A stretch of 64,000 nt of DNA from Hyperoplus lanceolatus (taxonomy: Eukaryota; Chordata; Actinopteri; Uranoscopiformes; Ammodytidae). The stretch is from the NCBI GenBank assembly GCA_026929865.2, contig CM049396.1, positions 23,393,001 through 23,457,000 on the forward strand, read 5' to 3'. The notes under the pieces were generated by a model that ran no database searches, had not been told where the DNA came from, and worked only from the letters and a program-made list of their open reading frames with translations. The translations under genes and the position numbers were made by a program. Position 1 is the first letter of the stretch; each line of letters begins with the position of its first letter. Below are positions 57,707-64,000 of the stretch, piece after piece.

Positions 57707-58843
57707 TATATGTTCCACTGGAATTTCACATTATTAAAACATCCCATTTAGTGCCATATAAATCTGGGAACATTTAGCCCTGGGTACAATGGGATGACCC
57801 CTGGGGTAATGCAATGAAGAAAGCAGCTTGATTTTCAACCACATTGAAAGTTGATGGTACTAAGGCTGTTTTCCCTCCCTCCCTCATTTCCACTCTCATC
57901 TTTCTTGCAGACATCTTCAGCAGTGCTCCCTCTCTGTTAGCAGGGGAATGGATTCTGATCACAAACATGTTTTCAGGGACTCACAGCCATTTCCTCAGTG
58001 ATCCACAGACAATACCATGCATCACATTATCCTTTTATTTCCTGTGTTCGGCTCCATGGCTGATTTGCTTGGAGATGAATGTTTGGGGAAGGGATTTACG
58101 GACACACTGCATAGGACAACATGGAATAGATACAACATTTTATCTGTGTTCCTATCTAACCTGTTTGTGACATGATACACTATATTGTGTAACCCTATTT
58201 AATCTAGTTTGTCTGGTTGTGATTGCATGACTAGACATAGTGTATTAATTGATCAGTTCCTTTCCTTCAGAGATGGCACAGATAGGTTGGTCAACTACTT
58301 TGGTCCAGAAATAGAAATTATGATTTAAATCGAATGTTGCACAAACATTCATAGTCCAGATGGGTCAAACTCTAAAAACTTTAGTGATTCCCTGACTTTT
58401 CCCATTTGTTTACTTGAATAGAATGAACATGACCTGTTAACAATAAGGTCGGAGAAATGATTATCTGGTCTGTCCAACATTTTGGTGCAGGGCAATATAT
58501 TTCCATGAAATGTGATATGTTCCCCCAGAGAATGATAACTAATGATTGTTTTAACCTTTCCTCTGGAACTGCATTCAATATTCAATAGAATTGTGAGGCG
58601 TTAACACGTTAATCGCAGTTAATTACAATGAGAGGATAACACGTTAATATTTTGTAATCACGTGGTGCTATTTAACTTCTCAATAGTATCAGACACCATT
58701 CCATCAATCATCTGCTTCATGTTAAGCAACAGGGCTGCATTGACACCTAGGCACCATGATCCGGCTCAGGAGAAAGTATAGGTTTGTTGCGGCCTGCTTC
58801 AGAAGTGTTGGGTTTTACACAATAAGCCATTATATTTCCACTT
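57707..58843. other. Spacer without recognisable genes
   Basis: A plus-strand ORF at 57844-58170 begins near a TTTCTTGCAG acceptor-like site but has no recognisable domain. GTTAACACGTTAATCGCAG near 58600 resembles sequence near the ends of fish hAT elements; no boundary was found. Confidence 0.35.
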
Positions 58844-59032
58844 ATTTTTATTTTTTTTAAGATATTTTTTTGACATTTTTATGCTTTATTGATTGTGTAG
58901 AGACAGAGTTGAAATGGGGCAGAGAGGGGAGTGACATGCAGAGTACGACCGCGGGCTGGAATCGAACCCGGGTCCGCTGCTGGCCGAGGCCTATGGGGGG
59001 GACGCCCTACCAACTGAGCTAAGGGCGCCCCC
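58844..59032 (-). mobile_element. tRNA-derived SINE with 14-bp TSD
   Basis: The copy is complete. On the minus strand it opens GGGGGCGCCCTTAGCTCAGT (A-box region), has GGGTTCGATTCCAGCC (B box), a body with CATGTCACTCCCCTCTC and CAATAAAGCATAAAAATGTC, and an A-rich tail. TTATATTTCCACTT occurs at 58830-58843 and 59033-59046, the long TSD expected from LINE-driven retroposition. Confidence 0.92.
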
Positions 59033-59659
59033 TTATATTTCCACTTCTGACAAGAAAAAACTATCTAACCGGAGTGAACAGATGCAGTAGTAGGTTCAAC
59101 TGTTAAAAGTAGAGTGACCAAAATAAATGCAGAAAATAAATGTCACATTGTGGTTGAGCAACGTACAGACCACAACCTTCAAAAGACCACACATTGTCAA
59201 AACTTCATGAACGCTTTTCTTCAAATACGTACGGGTGAAAAATTAGATAGAAAACCATTTAGCATGTCCCATATGTGAAACATCTGCAAAAAGGTTGTCA
59301 TTGTGTCATTGATAGTACCTTCACATCCAGCTGAAATTGTAACATGTATTGGACTCTCTCATCTCCCAATTCAATTGTAACTCAAGAGTATATCACTATT
59401 GGTATTGGCTTATAACGGTTTAATTATACCAATGGTTGCACTGGTTGTTGCAAACCATGATAAATTACCTTAACTTAAGTTGTCAGATACATCAGACAAC
59501 CTTAACTATAACAATCTGGTAAAACATTCAATCTGCACACTGCAGCAGCTCTGTCTGAGGTATACTGATCCATAAACATTTATTTCCCCCTTTCTCTGGA
59601 AACAGCACACACTCCATTTCACAGGATAAAAAGTACAAACCACAATAAAGGTCAAGGAT

Positions 59660-59826
59660 TTAAGGCATGGCAACGCTGGATCCAGGACTTTCATCAATTT
59701 CACTCAGGTCACACATGTCAATCACTGTGGCAGACTTCCCCCTCTGTGCTCTCTGTCGACCACATTTTTTTAAATTTCTGCGCACAGACAAAAATAATCC
59801 ACCTCTTCCATACATTCCTTCTATCC
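59660..59826 (-). CDS. Candidate terminal coding exon of a host gene
   Basis: On the minus strand a GTCTGCAG acceptor (AG at 59827-59828) is followed by an open stretch GIEGMYGRGGLFLSVRRNLK, KCGRQRAQRGKSATVIDMCD and LSEIDESPGSSVAMP, then a stop at 59660. A possible alternative acceptor, TTATTTCAG, lies at 59866. An AATAAA on the minus strand lies about 75-80 bp past the stop (59579-59585), so a short 3' UTR is plausible. The composition (basic block, then acidic Ser/Asp tail) looks protein-like and no transposon family is recognised. I do not recognise the gene, and earlier exons, which would lie at higher coordinates, were not found. Confidence 0.4.
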
Positions 59827-60104
59827 CTGCAGACATTGATGCATGCTCATTTTGTACAAAACACACTGAAATAATTTCACTCACCAATGACAGATTTAAA
59901 GAAAACAAGATTTTCAACTAAGAAATATGCATTCTTGATGAGTTTTGCAGCATAAAAACAAAGGAAGTTGTAGGAATTGCTTCCCATTTATCTGAGCAAC
60001 AATGCTGAGTTTGCGTTGCTTATTTGATCTAAATGAAGAGTTTCCCTTTCCCTCCTTCATCTCAGTCTTACATTGCTGCACTTAGATGAGCCTGCAATGC
60101 GCAT

Positions 60105-60622
60105 ATTACATTCGTTGCTCGAGTCCTCACTAGGACCAAAAAAGTGGATCACATTACCCCAGTTCTGAGGTCTTTACACTGGCTTCCAGTCACTCAAAGA
60201 ATTGATTTCAAAATACTGATGATGGTTTATAAAGCACTAAATGGTTTAGGGCCAAAATACATTACTGATATGCTGATACATTATGAACCGTCCAGAGCCC
60301 TTAGGTCGTCTGGGACCGGTCTACTTACAGTCCCTAGAGTTAGGACTAAACAAGGAGAAGCAGCTTTTAGTTATTATGCACCAAAAATCTGGAACAAACT
60401 CCCAGAAAACTTGAGGTCTGCTGCAACTCTCAGTTCTTTTAAATCGAGTCTGAAGATTTTTTTGTTTCCATTTTAACCTGCAATTTATTTTATTTGCTTC
60501 TTTTATTCGCTTTTAAATGTTTTATAATGTGTTTTATGTATTCTAATCTTGCCCCTGTAAAGCACTTTGAGTGGCCTTGTGTCTGAATTGTGCTATATAA
60601 ATAAACTTGCCTTGCCTTGCTT
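60105..60622 (+). pseudogene. L2 LINE 3' fragment
   Basis: The frame 60144-60476 encodes DHITPVLRSLHWLPVTQRID, FKILMMVYKALNGLGPKYI and AAFSYYAPKIWNKLPENLRS, the C-terminal block of L2 ORF2. The 3' UTR contains AAAGCACTTTGAGTGGCC and GTGCTATATAAATAAA and ends in CTTGC repeats. All RT catalytic motifs are missing, as usual for 5'-truncated L2 copies. The 110-codon frame is still open, so the insertion is not very old. Confidence 0.92.
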
Positions 60623-61289
60623 TAATAACCACGTAGGATTGTGGTATTCATTTATCCTTGACAAAGAAAGGAAAGTGACAATTTACTTTACCCCATCCAG
60701 ACTCCAACTATCCTAATCTCCCTCTAAACCATTGTTGTCTTTCACACTACATGCCAGCACACATCCGACCGGGCCCAGGCCTTTGGGATTGAAATCCTGC
60801 ACAAGAAGTACTTCCAAAACACTGTGGGATAATCAATTTATCGTTGCATAAAGGTCATTTCATCCTCTTTTAAAGAAATGGAGAACTCTGATTAATATTT
60901 CATACACATTGATTCTCAGTGACCTTTACATGAGAGAGGGGGCAATTATCTTGCAATGAAAATTGTGAATGAAAGCATTCCCTCTGCTGCGTTAATGTTT
61001 TAACTGCCACATTTATCATGGTTACCAAGATAGGCATGAAGAATACACAGTGAAGGAGTATGTTGTTTTTTCCAACCGTGCGTTGATTTGTTTACTTGTG
61101 GCTCTTACTTGGATAATTAAATGGGGCATGGGGGAGTCAAGAAAGAGTTGCCACTGCAGGCTAAATAGGACGAGGGCCTCTAGTTGTCAAAGTAGACCTG
61201 AGGCAGAACACATAAAGAAGACCATTGAGATAATTCAGCACTATAGCATCTGTGTTCCTGGACTTAAAAATGTTGTGTTATGCAAAATA
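60623..61289. other. Spacer; possibly conserved non-coding sequence
   Basis: 60750-61030 has no repeat similarity, low CpG, and TAAT/ATTA-rich motifs (GGGATAATCAATTTATCG, CTGATTAATATTTCATAC). It looks like some conserved non-coding elements, but sequence alone cannot show constraint. Confidence 0.3.
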
Positions 61290-61393
61290 ATACAATTGAA
61301 AAAGTGATAAAAAAATGTGATGAATCACAATTAACTGTAAAGAAATTGCACTATTAATCACAGTTGCAAATAATAATCGTTAGACAGCTCTAA
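61290..61393. mobile_element. Possible hAT terminal fragment
   Basis: GATGAATCACAATTAACTG, TTAATCACAGTTGC and the end CGTTAGACAGCTCTA resemble the inverse of TAGGGCTGTC...GATTAATC termini common in fish hAT elements. No second terminus was located with confidence. Confidence 0.35.
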
Positions 61394-61737
61394 TCAGTCA
61401 CTGTTTTTGCAACCACAAGTTTAGGAATATGTCATAAATTATCAAATAAAAGCAGATTTAGAAAAAAATTACCAAATAGTGGTTGTCATGCAAAAAATAA
61501 AAGTATATCCCTAATTAAATATGGTTGAGAGGTTTCCGGTTTACACGTAAGATCCGCTAGTTGTTACGTTACTGCTGCTTGTCCTGTCCTATCGTGTCTT
61601 AAGTTTATTCTATTGTTTCCTTCACACTTTCCGGTTTTCTTCACAAATTGTGCCCTGTGTATTGTTAATCACTTTCCTGTCGTTCTCCCCTACCTCGTTG
61701 GTTTTGGAGGGTGATGTGTTGTTGTCTGTATAGCATA

Positions 61738-62179
61738 TAGGGCTGGCCCGAATTATTCGAATACTCGTTCGGAAAATTAGTATTCGGAGCTTAAATTAGT
61801 ATTCGGAGCTTCGTTTATTTATTTTTTCAAATTTTATTATGCAAGAAGCTAGTAGTGCAATATAATGTCATCAAATAATTTTATATTTGGATATAAAAGT
61901 TAGTAATATTGTAGTAGTAGTAGTAGTAGTAATATTGCTCATTTAGGAGGATATTACATCACTAAGTGTCATAGCGCATCCATTACTTCACCTCCGAGCG
62001 CATAAATCTTAAACAAAATATGCAGATACTGTCAAAATCAGTTCCAGGGAGTATATAGGGATTATAAAAGTTTTTTTTTTTAATGTTGTTTTTGATGGTG
62101 TGTTTTTCTGGAACGAATCTTCGCTCGGAAAAACCAACGAATATTCGAAGCCTGAAAAATGGCATTCGGGCCAGCCCTA
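61738..62179. mobile_element. hAT MITE with 8-bp TSD
   Basis: TAGGGCTGGCCCGAAT at 61738 is mirrored by ATTCGGGCCAGCCCTA ending at 62179. It is flanked by the identical 8-mer ATAGCATA (61730-61737 and 62180-62187). Subterminal ATTCGAA-type motifs are inverted as well (GAATACTCGTTCGG near 61757, CCAACGAATATTCG near 62133). It is 442 bp with no coding; a GTA run lies near 61912-61930. Confidence 0.93.
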
Positions 62180-62239
62180 ATAGCATATAGCATATCCTAG
62201 CACTTAGCTTCTCGCACTCTCCCCTGGGTCTGACTCTGT

Positions 62240-63715
62240 GGTTGCGTTCCGAATCGCATACTTTCTACTATATAGTATGGAGAAAAAAGATTTAGGATGT
62301 CCCGATTCTTGTGGCCAGATTTAGGATGGTTTGAATACCCGGATGGTCTACTTCATGCGGCCAAGATTGTTAGTGTTGAAAAGTGCATCCTATTTGGCCG
62401 ATTCTGACCCACAATCCAGTGCGCACGTGAAGTGACGTAACATCGACGAAGCCTATAGGCAGGGCTGTACGCTTATTTTTTTAGGTGGTAGCACTGGTGC
62501 TAGCAAGCAAAAATAATCAGTAGCACAAAAATAAATTCAGTAGCACAAAAATAAATTCAGTAGAACACAAAGTATGATCAAAAACTTGCATAACCTTAAC
62601 CCATGCATTTCGCTCTAATGACATGTTAGCCTGTCATCTTGATTTCTTTTGAAATTCTAAATTAATATCATATCCTAGTGTGTGCAGAAATAATTGTAGA
62701 AAAATGAATAGGGTGCACTGATTGTAATTTAGACAAAAAAATCTAACCTGCCAATTGTAATTTTTTGCTGATTCAGAATAATTTCTCCCCATGAAATTAA
62801 TATCTATATATTTTTTGTACATTTTTGGTAAATGTCTTTCTGTTAATTAAAACCAAACTTTAAAACATTAAACATAGCCTATTAAATAAATAAGTATACA
62901 TATTGGTACAATTTAGGATAAATTAAATAGGTTGTTCTGAATGTGTTGGAAGTTGTTCTTCAGTGGCTTATTTCAAACTTTGTTTTTAGACTACTGTTGA
63001 CTTTTCTCTGCAGCTGAATGAGTTGCCTTTCTAGCTAGTGCACTGCAGGGCTGTGAAGCGCTAACTTCCTGTTCTTACCGGCTTCAAAATAAAAGTCAAC
63101 TCACGTTTGGCTATTAACAGGCTTTTAATGTGAAGGCGCAAAGGAAATGTTCTGTTTGCACACGCGCTAACTTAACTGCTGTAATCTCCTTCCGGTTATT
63201 ACCGTTGGTGAAGTGTATTAGATGCTGGAATCGCCGCACAAGTACAGGTCCGGAGCACACATCTTTCTCCAGCCAAAGTGGAGGGTGGACTCAATAACTT
63301 ACTTGCCTTAGACCGCATTTGGAGAGTGTTAATGTCGACTACTGTTGACTTTAGTGTTGCGCAGTGTTGTGCATCCCTCCTCTGTGTCTCAAAGAGACAG
63401 CATCTGCTCATTAGCAAGCTGTCGCACTAGTGCTAGTGGACTTGTATTCATTATCGCACGTCATCAATTTCAGTAGCAAATGCGATCAAAACTGTCGCAC
63501 TGTACAGCCCTGCTATAGGTCCATGTTATGAAAACAAACGGGGATGCTACGGATATAAAAGCAAGAGGCAAGATCAAGGCGCAATGTTATGATGAAATAA
63601 GAGAGAAAAGTACGTCCCAATAGTATGCCTACTGCATCCTAACTAGATTATTTTTATCGTCAGATGTAGTATGTAGAATAGAAAAAAGAAAGAGTATGCG
63701 ATTCGGAACGCAACC
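62240..63715. mobile_element. GCGTTCC-type TIR element holding a hAT MITE
   Basis: GGTTGCGTTCCGAATCGCAT at 62240 is exactly mirrored by ATGCGATTCGGAACGCAACC ending at 63715. Its own body (62240-62459 and 63513-63715) has GATTTAGGATGTCCCG and AGTATGCCTACTGCATCCTA, like the 278-bp copy at 25440-25717. There is no clear TSD and no transposase. Confidence 0.85.
62460..63512. mobile_element. Nested non-autonomous hAT-like element
   Basis: CAGGGCTGTACG at 62460 is mirrored by TGTACAGCCCTG ending at 63512 (one or two changes). Direct flanks CTATAGG (62453-62459 and 63513-63519) give a 7-bp duplication, one short of the hAT standard. Near its left end, 62515-62570 contains two to three tandem copies of AGTAGCACAAAAATAAATTC. 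Confidence 0.82.
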
Positions 63716-63740
63716 TAAGTCTTACTCATACTTGTGCGTG

Positions 63741-64000
63741 ATGGCTTGTGCGGATTGTGCTACTTTTACTGGCTAGAATGACTCGTTTAGAGAGTCGCAT
63801 CCGTGAGTTGGAGCAGCTTTCTGCTACTGACGTTATAGACAGCACGGACACATTGCTTAGCCCTAGCTCCGGGAATCTTACTACCCCCGGTAGCATTGAG
63901 GTAACTGCTTCGGCAGACGCGGCTGGGTTCTGCCCTGTCCTGCGGGGCAGGGGTGCTAGCGGGCTTGCTCGGTGCCCCGGTTCGCGGTCCCCTCCCGGGA
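63741..64000 (+). pseudogene. LINE ORF1-like coiled-coil start, frameshifted, cut by window end
   Basis: The first frame starts MACADCATFTG and stops at 63772. A second frame continues MTRLESRIRELEQLSATDVI, then DSTDTLLSPSSGNLTTPG and a Gly/Arg/Pro-rich part to the window end. LESRIRELEQL is a short heptad-like coiled coil, as at the start of ORF1 proteins of several fish LINEs. A one-base shift near 63770 would join the frames. The family is not certain. Confidence 0.45.

Larger units (their letters stand above)
61530..64000 (+). mobile_element. 5' part of a LINE, broken by nested elements, running off the window
   Basis: Three pieces (61530-61737, 62188-62239 and 63716-64000) join into a leader followed by an ORF1-like start at 63741. 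They are separated by a hAT MITE and by a GCGTTCC-type element that itself contains another hAT MITE. The assignment to a LINE rests on the coiled-coil ORF1-like protein. RT sequence, if present, lies beyond the window. Confidence 0.45.

Noticed and set aside
57844..58170. 108-aa ORF following a TTTCTTGCAG acceptor-like site
   Set aside because: No recognisable domain, no downstream donor that I could support, and hydrophobic random-looking composition; kept as spacer.
58981..59032. tRNA gene on the minus strand
   Set aside because: The A and B boxes belong to a SINE with its body, A-rich tail and a 14-bp TSD; the tRNA cloverleaf is not kept.
58590..61393. A single large hAT spanning both GTTAATC-rich stretches
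   Set aside because: The left stretch has no proper terminus and the interval includes unrelated unique sequence, so a single element is not supported.
1..64000. CRISPR array, operons or riboswitches
   Set aside because: No regularly spaced short repeats with unique spacers and no prokaryotic gene organisation; all repeats trace to eukaryotic transposons or microsatellites.

Overview
The window looks like intergenic or intronic DNA of a ray-finned (teleost) fish. This is inferred from the transposon mix: L2-like, Rex1-like and Tx1/L1-like LINEs, tRNA-derived SINEs, piggyBac, hAT, PIF/Harbinger and Tc1 elements, long (CA)n runs, and AATAAA signals. Nothing prokaryotic is visible. Almost all coding potential belongs to mobile elements. 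The only candidate host coding sequence is one possible terminal exon on the minus strand near 59.7 kb.

Layout. 1-7 kb: SINE pieces, a Tc1 deletion derivative at 1.6-2.0 kb, AT-rich spacer, and a 185-bp tandem duplication carrying a CA run. 7.3-9.6 kb: an element with terminal inverted repeats (TIRs) that holds a decayed L2-like LINE tail. 10.2-10.7 kb: a broken copy of a fish gene family. 12.6-13.5 kb: a TTAA-flanked element. 14.7-20.2 kb: a hAT remnant split by a 3.8-kb piggyBac transposon and by a solo LTR. 21.6-25.2 kb: an element with a 9-bp target-site duplication (TSD), then an L2-like LINE with an almost open reading frame. 28.7-32.1 kb: a complete two-gene PIF/Harbinger transposon with matching TIRs and a 3-bp TSD. 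32.2-37.4 kb: a TTAA MITE, a hAT scrap and a nearly full-length L2 on the minus strand. 38.1-39.4 kb: a non-autonomous hAT. 41.4-46.1 kb: a three-level nest in which a short LTR retroelement with two identical LTRs sits inside a hAT, which sits inside a dispersed repeat. 46.5-46.9 kb: a 219-bp palindrome built of three hairpins. 46.9-49.9 kb: a hAT transposon whose open transposase is interrupted only by a 601-bp TTAA MITE, with a near-identical MITE 61 bp beyond its 3' end. 51-54.5 kb: a large TTAA element without a recognisable transposase. 54.8-56.9 kb: a Rex1-like LINE. 58.8-64 kb: a SINE with a 14-bp TSD, the candidate host exon, an L2 tail, and the 5' end of another LINE broken up by three non-autonomous elements.

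The genes do not form a pathway. They record successive transposition. The youngest events visible are the identical-LTR retroelement, the near-identical TTAA MITE pair, and the Harbinger and hAT copies whose genes carry only a few lesions. Family names come from motif recognition, and boundaries come from TIR and TSD matching by eye. No alignment or database search was run.
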